From contig JAHAWY010000003.1 of NCBI GenBank assembly GCA_018385135.1, forward strand, positions 1 through 54,506: 54,506 bases of DNA. Direction: 5' to 3'. Positions 43,790-52,075 of this stretch are shown piece by piece (positions within the stretch are counted from its first letter, which is position 1; the number at the start of each line of letters is the position of its first letter). The translations under genes and the position numbers were made by a program. Source of the DNA: Oscillospiraceae bacterium. Lineage in GTDB: Bacteria; Bacillota; Clostridia; Oscillospirales; Oscillospiraceae. A model generated the notes under the pieces. It was not told where the DNA came from. It searched no databases and saw only the letters and a list, made by a program, of their open reading frames with translations.

Positions 43790-45223
43790 ATGAAAAACAC
43801 TTACGAAAGCCCTCTGTGCTCGCGCTATGCAAGCGACGCCATGCAGTTTATTTTTTCTCCCGATAAAAAGTTTCAGACCTGGCATCGCCTTTGGATCGCG
43901 CTTGCCCGCGCCGAAATGCAGCTCGGACTTCCGGTTACGCAGGAACAAATCGACGAGATGGAGCTGCATAAGGACGAAATAGACTATGAATATGCCGCCG
44001 AGATGGAAAAGAAGCTTCGTCACGACGTTATGGCGCACGTTCACGCTTATGGCAGGCAGTGTCCGAAGGCAATGCCCATAATCCACCTTGGCGCGACAAG
44101 CTGCTACGTTGGCGACAATACTGACATCATCCTCATGCGAGAGGGGTTGGAGCTTATTCGAGCGGAGCTGGTGAATGTTATCTCTCGTCTGGCGGCTTTT
44201 GCGGATAAGTATAAAGATTTACCAACGCTCGGCTTTACCCATTTTCAGCCCGCTCAGCTAACAACGGTCGGCAAGCGCGCGACCTTATGGATTAACGACC
44301 TGCTGCTCGATTTGGACGAGGTTAATTACCGCATTTCCACCTTGAAGCTCCTCGGCTCAAAGGGAACCACAGGTACGCAGGCGAGCTTTCTTGAGCTGTT
44401 TGACGGCGACCACGAAAAGTGCCGCGAGCTGGAGCGCCTTATTGCCGAGGAAATGGGCTTTGACGGCTGCTTCTCCGTTTCCGGGCAGACCTATTCCCGC
44501 AAAATCGACGCGGGAGTTCTCTCTACCCTTTCGGGAATTGCGCAGAGTGCGGGCAAGTTTGCGACCGATATGCGCCTTTTGTCTCATTTGAAGGAACTGG
44601 AAGAGCCTTTTGAGGAAAAGCAGATCGGCTCGTCGGCAATGCCGTATAAGCGCAATCCCATGCGCTCTGAGCGCATTTGCTCGCTGGCGCGCTATGTGAT
44701 GGCGGATGCGCAAAACCCCGCCATGACCGCCTATAACCAGTGGTTTGAGCGCACGCTGGACGACTCGGCAAATAAGCGCATTTCCATTCCTGAGGCTTTT
44801 TTGGCGACCGACGCGCTGCTAAACATTTATCTAAACATTGCCTCCGGCATCCGCGTTTACGAAAAGGTAATTGAAAAACACATTGAAAACGAGCTGCCCT
44901 TTATGGCGACTGAGAACATTATGATGGACGCTGTAAAAAAAGGCGGCGACCGTCAGCAGCTCCATGAACGTATCAGAATTCATTCCGTTGCCGCCGGCGC
45001 TGTTGTTAAAGAGCAGGGGCTTGAAAACGACCTTATTTCCCGCATCGCTTCAGACCCGCTTTTCGGACTAACGGAGGAGGAGATACGCCGCAGCATGGAT
45101 GCTCGCGCCTATGTCGGCAGAGCGCCGCAGCAGGTCACGGAATTTCTTGAGCAGGACGTTAAGCCGGTTTTGCAGCGCTTTGCCTCGCTTCTGAGCGATA
45201 AGGGAGCGGAACTTAAAGTATAA
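43790..45223 (+). CDS. purB: Adenylosuccinate lyase, 477 aa
   Basis: Fumarase-superfamily lyase acting twice in purine synthesis (SAICAR and adenylosuccinate cleavage). Signature GSSAMPYKRNPMRSE near residue 285, an upstream TSCYVGDNTD loop and a histidine in GFTHFQPAQ. The ATG at 43790 gives the start KNTYESPLCSRYAS usual for the family; an ATG 12 codons earlier lacks a ribosome site. It follows the aminotransferase terminator by about 40 bases with no obvious promoter of its own, so some read-through is likely. Confidence 0.94.
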   Translation: MKNTYESPLCSRYASDAMQFIFSPDKKFQTWHRLWIALARAEMQLGLPVTQEQIDEMELHKDEIDYEYAAEMEKKLRHDVMAHVHAYGRQCPKAMPIIHLGATSCYVGDNTDIILMREGLELIRAELVNVISRLAAFADKYKDLPTLGFTHFQPAQLTTVGKRATLWINDLLLDLDEVNYRISTLKLLGSKGTTGTQASFLELFDGDHEKCRELERLIAEEMGFDGCFSVSGQTYSRKIDAGVLSTLSGIAQSAGKFATDMRLLSHLKELEEPFEEKQIGSSAMPYKRNPMRSERICSLARYVMADAQNPAMTAYNQWFERTLDDSANKRISIPEAFLATDALLNIYLNIASGIRVYEKVIEKHIENELPFMATENIMMDAVKKGGDRQQLHERIRIHSVAAGAVVKEQGLENDLISRIASDPLFGLTEEEIRRSMDARAYVGRAPQQVTEFLEQDVKPVLQRFASLLSDKGAELKV

Positions 45224-45311
45224 TAACAGCATTCTTCAACCTTTTTAATTTAGCTTTGATGATTTAGTCTTTCAATTTCATTTGGCGATTTGTTTAAGCT
45301 CAAATCAATGC

Positions 45312-45345
45312 TTTCGGGCAGCCCTATTTATTGGGCTGCCCGAAA
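45312..45345. terminator. Terminator-like hairpin between purB and the acetyltransferase
   Basis: Thirteen-base perfect stem TTTCGGGCAGCCC/GGGCTGCCCGAAA with an eight-base loop, between convergent genes. No strong T tract on either side. Confidence 0.65.
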
Positions 45346-45422
45346 AACTTGCATTTTTCTATATGACCGAAACCCTCTTTTTCGATAATGATTTATCAAC
45401 GGGGTAAAGCAAAACTGTATTC

Positions 45423-46178
45423 TCATTTTTTGAGTATTCTCTCTAAGGAGTTAATATCCAATAAATTTACTGTCTCAAAATTCCCTTTATAAAACACGCC
45501 CCAGTTATTGAAAACACAAGGCAGTTCCTTTGCTTCTTGCAGCGTTTTCACCTGAATGAAAGACGCAGGAATATCATTTGTTTTGCAATACTGTTTTATC
45601 ATATCAATTCTTTGATAGATAAAAGGGCATTGCATATCATAATAGACTGTCAGTTCCTTGCTTTCAATTTCTTGCTTTTTAGCATTTGGCGCAAACTTTG
45701 GCGTCGTTCCGTCAAAAGAGAGTGCAAGCAGCTCATATCCGTTATCGGTAGTATCAACCACCTCAAAACCATACTTTTTCGCAAAAGCTTGGTCGGAAAG
45801 CCAAGCCTTTTGTTTTTTTGCCCCAAGCATACAAACACCGGAGCTGCCTTTTTCTTTGGCATCAGCCAAACAATACTCCATAAGTGCCCGACCATAGCCG
45901 TTTCCTTTTTGCTCTCCGGAAACCCACAAGCAATACACATAATAATAGTTACTGCCAATGATAGGCACCCAAGCAGTTTCAAGAGGCGCATATTCAATGA
46001 AAACGCAGCCTTTTACACATAGCTTTCTAAAAACGTGACCTTCCTTTAGCCGTTCTGAAAGCCATTGCCGCTTTGCTTCAACACCCGGATGGGGCTTTTT
46101 ACTTCGGATGATGCAGCATAAATGCTCGTTGGCAAGGTTTTCTGATGTTAAGTTTACAAATTGAGTATTCATCTGCAT
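45423..46178 (-). CDS. GNAT acetyltransferase with C-terminal YoaP-like domain, 251 aa
   Basis: The N-terminal two thirds form a GNAT fold: acetyl-CoA loop motif GEQKGNGYGRALMEYC, preceded by the VYCLWVS strand. The C-terminal part (about 165-251) resembles YoaP: a thioredoxin-like start (LTVYYDMQCPFIYQRID) with a single cysteine, then CKTNDIPASFIQVKTLQEA and GVFYKGNFETVNLLD. The acceptor is unknown. More AT-rich than its neighbours, a hint of acquisition. GGAGAG lies five bases upstream of the ATG. Confidence 0.82.
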   Translation of the reverse strand: MQMNTQFVNLTSENLANEHLCCIIRSKKPHPGVEAKRQWLSERLKEGHVFRKLCVKGCVFIEYAPLETAWVPIIGSNYYYVYCLWVSGEQKGNGYGRALMEYCLADAKEKGSSGVCMLGAKKQKAWLSDQAFAKKYGFEVVDTTDNGYELLALSFDGTTPKFAPNAKKQEIESKELTVYYDMQCPFIYQRIDMIKQYCKTNDIPASFIQVKTLQEAKELPCVFNNWGVFYKGNFETVNLLDINSLERILKK

Positions 46179-46735
46179 CAGCTCTCCAATTCTGAGTTGA
46201 TTTTCATTTCCATGATAGCAATACTCATCCGACTTTTCAACTCAAATGGTGAACTTGACGGAGTTTTATATCATCTACAAAAAAGGTAAAAGTGAGAATT
46301 TTGCGCCCGGACGAAGCAGTGTGGGCGTATTACTTTTATGCGCGGGAGTGGACTTACAAAATGAGGGCTATCTAAAATCTGGTGTTGTTTTCGGGGAAAT
46401 TTTTCAAATACACAAGAAAGAAAACAGTGTGGCTGCAAGTCCGAATCATGAGCAGATGATTTTTCTGTGAAAGTGCCGTCTTACGATGGAGTACCGGGCA
46501 TTTGTGGCCCGTCCTACGGCTCTATGGACCGCATCCCGGGAACCATTGTCAGCCAAAACCCAAAACAGAGATTCGTTCGGAGGAACATTTTATCCACACC
46601 AAATCTTATAGCAGATGGGATATGCTTCTGACCCTCCATCCACACCAGATTTAATATAGCCAAAATGAGACTTTTATTGACTTTTACCGCCGCTGACTAT
46701 ATAATAAGTCTGTTTGTTAAGGAGGAAATCAAGTC
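46179..46735. other. 557-bp intergenic region with hairpins and a direct repeat
   Basis: No supported gene; a 74-codon frame (46246-46470) has no ribosome site. Clustered inverted repeats: ATCAT/ATGAT (46445-46460) and a nested pair with outer GCCGT/ACGGC (46475-46479, 46516-46520) around CGGGC/GCCCG (46495-46499, 46507-46511). A near-duplicate of about 21 bases beginning ATCCACACCA occurs at 46592 and 46638. The middle is more GC-rich than its surroundings and may be a decayed gene or element. The secD promoter lies at the right end. Confidence 0.5.
46677..46705 (+). promoter_or_regulatory. Promoter of secD-secF
   Basis: TTGACT (46677-46682), a 17-base spacer and perfect TATAAT (46700-46705), 30 bases before secD. 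Confidence 0.8.
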
Positions 46736-48025
46736 ATGAAAAGAACTGTAATCACAATAACAGTGATCGTGCTTTTAATAGCGCTTTTCTTTTTTACATC
46801 AGTCTACGGGCTGAATGTCGGCTCGTTGAGCATTCCCAAGATTTCCGAGGGAATATCCCTTGGTCTCGACCTTGTCGGCGGCTCAGAGATCGTCTATGAG
46901 GCGCAGATACCCGACGGCATGAGCGACAGTGAAGTCTCCGAGGGTATGGAAACTGCCCTTACCATGCTTCGCCAGCGTCTGAATAACCTCGGCTTTACCG
47001 AAGCAAACGTCTATCTCTCCGGCAGTGACCGTATAGTTGTTGAGATACCGAATGTTGACGACCCCGAGCAGGCCGTTCAGATGCTCGGTACGACCGCCCT
47101 TATTCAGTTTGTTGACTGCGAAGGAAATGTCATTCTGGAGGGCGACGATGTTTCCGGGGCGGATGCTATGTATGGCAAGCTCACCGAAAACGACCTTAGC
47201 TCCCAGTATTACGTTGCGCTGCACCTGTCCGCGGAGGCGTCTGAAGCATTTAAGGAGGCTACCTCCAGAATTGCCTCTTATCCTGAGGGCAAGAACTATG
47301 TTGCCATAATGATGGACGGCGAGATTATCAGCACACCTTATGTTTCAGCAGAATATGCAGGCACAGGCATTGACACCGACAGCCCCATCATTACCCTTGG
47401 AAACAGCTCAGATGTTGAGTATGCTCAGTATCTTGAGGGAATCATCGACTCCGGTCATATGCCTTTCGCTCTTAAGGAGATTCAGCTCCAGTCCGTTGGC
47501 GCGACTCTCGGTGAAAAGTCGCTTGAGACGAGCGTGCTGGCCGGTCTTATCGGCATTGTGCTTATTATGATTTTCATGGTTGTTGTCTATAAGATCCCCG
47601 GACTTATAGCAGACCTCGCGCTGCTGCTTTATATCAGCCTGTTTCTGGTTATCATGTCCGTTTCCCACCTCAACCTCAGTCTGCCCGGCATAGCAGGCAT
47701 CATACTGACCGTGGGTATGGCTGTTGACGCGAATATCATCATCTATGAGCGTCTGCGCGAGGAGCTGCAAACAGGAAAAACCCTGCGCAGCTCTGTAAAC
47801 GCGGGTTTTAAAAGAGCATATACAGCTATCATCGACTCTAATGTTACAACGCTTATCGCCGCTGTCGTTCTGCTCTGGCAGGGTACAGGCACTATCCTCG
47901 GCTTTGCCAAAACGCTGCTTATAGGCGTTATCCTTTCGATGATCTGTATGCTCATCGTTCCGAACCTCATCCTTACGGGACTTGCCGCTATGAAGCACAA
48001 GAGCCTTAAAGGATACGGCGCTTAA
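46736..48025 (+). CDS. secD: Protein translocase subunit SecD, 429 aa
   Basis: Membrane subunit that uses the proton gradient to help export through SecYEG. An N-terminal helix (about 5-25) is followed by the GISLGLDLVGGSEIVYE motif, a shortened P1 extracytoplasmic domain, then five helices with GMAVDANIIIYERLREEL. Firmicute length, much shorter than the enteric protein. GGAGG ribosome site. secF starts 13 bases after its stop. Confidence 0.94.
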   Translation: MKRTVITITVIVLLIALFFFTSVYGLNVGSLSIPKISEGISLGLDLVGGSEIVYEAQIPDGMSDSEVSEGMETALTMLRQRLNNLGFTEANVYLSGSDRIVVEIPNVDDPEQAVQMLGTTALIQFVDCEGNVILEGDDVSGADAMYGKLTENDLSSQYYVALHLSAEASEAFKEATSRIASYPEGKNYVAIMMDGEIISTPYVSAEYAGTGIDTDSPIITLGNSSDVEYAQYLEGIIDSGHMPFALKEIQLQSVGATLGEKSLETSVLAGLIGIVLIMIFMVVVYKIPGLIADLALLLYISLFLVIMSVSHLNLSLPGIAGIILTVGMAVDANIIIYERLREELQTGKTLRSSVNAGFKRAYTAIIDSNVTTLIAAVVLLWQGTGTILGFAKTLLIGVILSMICMLIVPNLILTGLAAMKHKSLKGYGA

Positions 48026-48038
48026 GGAGGGTGTGGAT

Positions 48039-48953
48039 ATGTTTGAAAAGGCTTCTAAGAATTTCAGTTTTGTCGGACACTTCAAGCTGTTCGGAATAAT
48101 CTCCATTATCCTTTGCTCCATTGGACTTGCCGGTATTATACTTTCCTGCTTCGGCGTTTCAGCCTTCAACTTTGATATCGAGTTTGTCGGCGGCGTGAAG
48201 ATGGACATGGAGCTTGGTGTTCCCGTAACGCAAGCAGTGCAGGACGACATCGCGGCGATCTTCAAGGATGTTGCGGGCGTTACCGCCGGTGTAACCACAT
48301 CGGGTGACAGCGGCACGGGCGTTACCGTAAAAACCGTTGAGATTTCAAGCGAGCTTCGTCAGCAGGCGTTTGATGCGGTGGCTGAGAAATACGGCGAGGA
48401 AAACGTGGTCATGCTCGGAACGAGATATGTTTCCGCAACCGTAGGAAACGACCTTAAGCGCTCGGCACTGATCTCTGCTCTAATCGCCTGCGCACTTATT
48501 CTTGTTTATATCAGCTTTCGCTTTGAATTTCGCAGCGGCTTGGCGGCTATCGTCTGCCTGCTACACGATGTTCTCATTATGCTCAGTCTGTTTGTTGTTT
48601 TCAAAATTCCGATGAATATGACATTTATAGCGGCTGCGCTTACCATCATTGGCTACTCAATAAACGCGACTATTGTCGTATTTGACCGTGTGCGTGAGAA
48701 TTATAGGCATCAGGGCAACGGCGGCGACTTTGCAGCCTGCGTTGACAAGAGCGTCTGGCAGTCAATGCGCCGCAGCATCGGAACAACGATTACAACGCTT
48801 CTACCCATAGTTCTTATCCTTATTCTCGGCGTTTCTTCCATCCGAGTGTTTGCAATTCCGCTGGTTATCGGCGTTGTTGCCGGCGGCTATTCCTCCACCT
48901 GCATTGCAGGACCGCTATGGAATAAGCTCAAGGGCAGCAAGGCAAAGGCGTAA
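48039..48953 (+). CDS. secF: Protein translocase subunit SecF, 304 aa
   Basis: Partner of SecD: N-terminal helix (about 18-38), FDIEFVGGVKMDMEL motif, a P4-type domain, then five helices with YSINATIVVFDRVREN and MRRSIGTTITTLLPI. The ATG at 48039 gives eight-base spacing from GGAGG; a GTG two codons earlier gives only two. SecD and SecF are separate here, whereas Bacillus has them fused. Confidence 0.94.
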   Translation: MFEKASKNFSFVGHFKLFGIISIILCSIGLAGIILSCFGVSAFNFDIEFVGGVKMDMELGVPVTQAVQDDIAAIFKDVAGVTAGVTTSGDSGTGVTVKTVEISSELRQQAFDAVAEKYGEENVVMLGTRYVSATVGNDLKRSALISALIACALILVYISFRFEFRSGLAAIVCLLHDVLIMLSLFVVFKIPMNMTFIAAALTIIGYSINATIVVFDRVRENYRHQGNGGDFAACVDKSVWQSMRRSIGTTITTLLPIVLILILGVSSIRVFAIPLVIGVVAGGYSSTCIAGPLWNKLKGSKAKA

Positions 48954-49024
48954 TTGCCGATGTTCAGTTTGATCTCATATTCAGCGATGAACTAAGAACC
49001 TTTTGGTGTAAGGCGCTTTAAACC

Positions 49025-49054
49025 AAATGCGGGGAGGCTTTCCTCCTCGCATTT
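49025..49054 (+). terminator. Hairpin after secF
   Basis: AAATGCGGGGAGG pairs with CCTCCTCGCATTT (one G-T pair) with a CTTT loop. No T tract follows, so termination is uncertain. Confidence 0.45.
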
Positions 49055-49104
49055 GCTGCATAGTGGGCGCTGCGGCGGCATATGGATAGCGGGGGAGTGA
49101 TCAA

Positions 49105-49839
49105 ATGTTTGTAGTCCTTTCGCTGAAAAAGCTGCTTTTTTGGCTTTTACTTGCCGGCATAGTGCTTCTTGCTGTATACTGTATAGCAAATGCGCCGAAC
49201 AGCGGCGCGCAGCCTGCCGTGTCCTATGATTTGGGAGAGCTGCCTATGCTGATTATCGACCCGGGTCACGGAGGGGTGGACGGCGGCGCGGTTTCCGTAA
49301 ACGGCGTTAACGAGAGCGTAATAAACCTAGACATTGCAAAGAAAATGGAGCTGATGTGCGAATTCATGGGCTTTCCGGTGCTGATGACGCGCGAGAGCGA
49401 GGAGCTTGATTACCCGGACGACTGCACAACAATCGCGGCACGCAAGCGGCACGACCAGAAAAGCCGTGTCGCGTTTATCAACGCCGCCGAGAACGCTGTT
49501 GTTCTCAGCATCCATCAAAACAGCTTTCCAAACTCAAAGCCGTATGGACCTCAGTCTTTCTATACAAATGACGAGGCAGCTCAGAGCTTGGCTACGCTTG
49601 TGCAGGACTGTTTAAATGAAGCCCTTTGCCCGGAGAAAAGGCGCGTGGCAGCGCCGGTCGCAAAAAGCATTTATCTTATGAAAAGCATAGACTATCCCGG
49701 CGTTCTTGTCGAATGCGGCTTTGTTTCTAATAAAAGGGAGGCGGCATTGTTGGAAACCGAGGAGTACAGACTGAAAATTGCTTGCGCCGTAATGGGTGCG
49801 TACTCTCAGCATATTTTTACAGAAGATGAAATAGGGTGA
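49105..49839 (+). CDS. cwlD: N-acetylmuramoyl-L-alanine amidase, CwlD-like, 244 aa
   Basis: Exported zinc amidase of the Amidase_3 family with an uncleaved-looking N-terminal helix (7-27). Zinc and catalytic motifs: IDPGHGGVDGGA, the NESVINL glutamate, LSIHQNSF and LVECGFVSN. Size and single-domain build match CwlD, which trims peptides from spore-cortex peptidoglycan so muramic lactam can form; the assignment to CwlD rather than another amidase is by architecture. radA follows 4 bases later. Confidence 0.82.
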   Translation: MFVVLSLKKLLFWLLLAGIVLLAVYCIANAPNSGAQPAVSYDLGELPMLIIDPGHGGVDGGAVSVNGVNESVINLDIAKKMELMCEFMGFPVLMTRESEELDYPDDCTTIAARKRHDQKSRVAFINAAENAVVLSIHQNSFPNSKPYGPQSFYTNDEAAQSLATLVQDCLNEALCPEKRRVAAPVAKSIYLMKSIDYPGVLVECGFVSNKREAALLETEEYRLKIACAVMGAYSQHIFTEDEIG

Positions 49840-49843
49840 TTTT

Positions 49844-51208
49844 TTGAAGGCAAAAACAAGCTTTTTCTGCTCTGATTGCGGCTACGAAACGCCAAAGTGG
49901 TCGGGGCGCTGTCCCGCCTGCGGAGCGTGGAACACAATAGTTGAAGCGCCGCCGGAGACAAAGTCAAAAAGCGGCGCGGCTGCTGTTTCCTCCCGCGCCG
50001 GAGGAAGTGCTCCCCAGCTTTTGAGCGAGCTTGGCACTGAGGATGAAATTCGTTTTTCAACAGGTATGGCGGAGTTTGACCGCGTGCTCGGCGGGGGAGC
50101 GGTGAGAGGGTCTCTGGTTCTGGTTGGCGGCGCGCCCGGCATCGGTAAATCTACGCTTTTGCTTCAGCTATGCGGTCTTGCCGGCGGCAGTGAAAAAATC
50201 CTCTATGTTACAGGTGAGGAAAGCAAGCGCCAGCTTAAAATGCGTGCCGAGCGTTTAAAGGTTGAATCGACGCAGCTTTATATTCTGGCTGAAACCGACC
50301 TCATGGAAACCTTAAATGCGGTGGACAGCGTTAAGCCTGATATTCTTATTGTAGACTCCATTCAAACGCTGTTTAACCCCGAACTTTCGGCAAGCCCCGG
50401 CAGCGTTACGCAGGTCAAAGACTGCACTATGGCGCTTATGCAGTTGTCGAAGTCGGCGGGGATAACCGTTTTTGTCGTCGGTCACGTCAACAAGGAGGGG
50501 GCTATTGCCGGACCGAAGGTTCTTGAGCATATGGTTGACTGTGTTCTCTATTTCGAGGGCGAGCGCAGTATGTCGTATCGGATTTTGCGCGCGGCGAAAA
50601 ACCGCTTTGGTTCAACGAATGAGATAGGCGTTTTTGAAATGGCAGACATAGGTTTGCGAGAGGTAAAAAACCCTTCGGAAATGCTGCTTTCCGGCAGACC
50701 CGATAACTGCCCCGGCACTTGCGTTACCTGCGTTATGGAGGGGACTCGCCCTCTGCTTGCGGAAATACAAGCGCTTATCGCGCCCAGCGCCTTTAACGGG
50801 GCAAGACGCAGCTCTAATGGCATTGATTACAACCGTGCCACCTTGCTTCTTGCCGTGCTTGAAAAGCGCGGAGGTATTGCGCTCAGCGGAAGCGACGCAT
50901 ATATTAACGTTATTGGCGGTCTTGAGCTTGAAGAGCCTGCGGCGGATTTGGCAACCGTGCTTGCAATCGTCTCAAGTTACAGGGACAGACCCGTCGGAAA
51001 CGACCTCGCCGCCGTTGGAGAGGTGGGGCTGACTGGCGAGATACGCAGCGTTAACGCAATAAACCAGCGCTTGGCTGAAATCGCGCGTTTGGGCTTTAAG
51101 CGCTGCGTTATTCCCGACCATGTTCGAGATGATGTAAAAGCGCCAAAGGGGCTTGAGCTTATTTACGTGCGCAACATTCGCGGCGCAATTGCGGCGGTTC
51201 TGGGCTGA
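49844..51208 (+). CDS. radA: DNA repair protein RadA, 454 aa
   Basis: RecA-like branch-migration ATPase. N-terminal zinc finger CSDCGYETPKWSGRCPAC, then Walker A GGAPGIGKSTLL, the RadA-specific KNRFGSTNEIGVFEM and a C-terminal Lon-protease-like domain (about 280-454) with AIVSSYRDRPV. TTG start with GGGTGA upstream. Adjacent to the DUF6873-like gene. Confidence 0.95.
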   Translation: MKAKTSFFCSDCGYETPKWSGRCPACGAWNTIVEAPPETKSKSGAAAVSSRAGGSAPQLLSELGTEDEIRFSTGMAEFDRVLGGGAVRGSLVLVGGAPGIGKSTLLLQLCGLAGGSEKILYVTGEESKRQLKMRAERLKVESTQLYILAETDLMETLNAVDSVKPDILIVDSIQTLFNPELSASPGSVTQVKDCTMALMQLSKSAGITVFVVGHVNKEGAIAGPKVLEHMVDCVLYFEGERSMSYRILRAAKNRFGSTNEIGVFEMADIGLREVKNPSEMLLSGRPDNCPGTCVTCVMEGTRPLLAEIQALIAPSAFNGARRSSNGIDYNRATLLLAVLEKRGGIALSGSDAYINVIGGLELEEPAADLATVLAIVSSYRDRPVGNDLAAVGEVGLTGEIRSVNAINQRLAEIARLGFKRCVIPDHVRDDVKAPKGLELIYVRNIRGAIAAVLG

Positions 51209-51209
51209 T

Positions 51210-51950
51210 ATGGAACAGTTTTTCAAAAGCCCTCATTTGCCGGACTCTAAGGTGCGCGCGCTTATTGTCGGGGAGTGCTATGCAGCGCGGCTTTCACCGG
51301 CGCTTGAGTCTTTTGGCGTGCGAGTGATCCCGTGTCCGAGAAACCCCTATGTAGATGCACGCTTGTCGTATCACTCGGATTTGAGTGTTTACCACGTTGG
51401 CGGCAAGTGTTTTTATTTGGCGCGGCATCTTCGTGAATCTGAGCTTGCAAAGGAGCTTGAGCACTTGGGAGCAAGCGTGCGTTTTTCAAAAGCTCGGCAG
51501 GGCGGGGAATACCCCCTTGATGCTTCGCTTTGCGCGCTGCCGTTGGGTGATGCCGTTTATCACAATGCAAAAATATGCGACGAGCTTATAGTGCAAAGCA
51601 CGTCGCGTTTTGAGAATATAAAGCAGGGCTACGCCAAGTGTGCAGTTTGTCCTGTCAGCTCCGATGCGGCGATAACTGCGGATAAGGGCGTGGCGCGAGT
51701 GCTGGAGAAAAACGGCGTTCGTGTTCTCCAAGTTTTACCCGGCGGAATTGTGCTTGACGGCTTTGACGAGGGTTTCATCGGCGGGGCTGCCTTTAAAATT
51801 GCGCCTGACGTTCTCGCTTTTACAGGTCGTCTTGACTTGCATCCCGATAAGGAGAAAATCGAGGAATTTTTGTCCGAATGCGGTGTTCGCCCGGAATATC
51901 TTACGGCTGGGCAAGCCTTTGACATTGGCTCGGCATTTCCGATTTATTAA
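51210..51950 (+). CDS. DUF6873-like protein of unknown function, 246 aa
   Basis: Starts one base after the radA stop. Conserved-looking blocks: HSDLSVYHVGGKCFY (about 60-75), DAVYHNAKICDELI (about 113-126), KQGYAKCAVCPVS, PGGIVLDGFDEGFIGGA and FTGRLDLHPDK. The arrangement recalls the amidinotransferase-like DUF6873 proteins of clostridia, which have no known reaction. The identification is from memory of motifs; function is not assigned. A short frame extension into radA exists but has no ribosome site. Confidence 0.65.
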   Translation: MEQFFKSPHLPDSKVRALIVGECYAARLSPALESFGVRVIPCPRNPYVDARLSYHSDLSVYHVGGKCFYLARHLRESELAKELEHLGASVRFSKARQGGEYPLDASLCALPLGDAVYHNAKICDELIVQSTSRFENIKQGYAKCAVCPVSSDAAITADKGVARVLEKNGVRVLQVLPGGIVLDGFDEGFIGGAAFKIAPDVLAFTGRLDLHPDKEKIEEFLSECGVRPEYLTAGQAFDIGSAFPIY

Positions 51951-52030
51951 GGCGCCCCCGGCAGATGCTTGTTTACTTTTTATTAGCAAAACGAGTATGT
52001 TTTTGAAGCTAAGTTGGAAAGAGAAAAAGC

Positions 52031-52064
52031 AAAGCCCGAACGGATTTTCCGTTCGGGCTTTTTG
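52031..52064. terminator. Bidirectional terminator between the DUF6873-like gene and the chemoreceptor
   Basis: Thirteen-base perfect stem AAAGCCCGAACGG/CCGTTCGGGCTTT with an ATTTT loop and T tract, between convergent genes. Confidence 0.92.
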
Positions 52065-52075
52065 ATATTAAGGGA

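Noticed and set aside
46246..46470. 74-codon frame upstream of secD
   Set aside because: No ribosome site, and the inverted repeats nearby suggest non-coding or decayed DNA.
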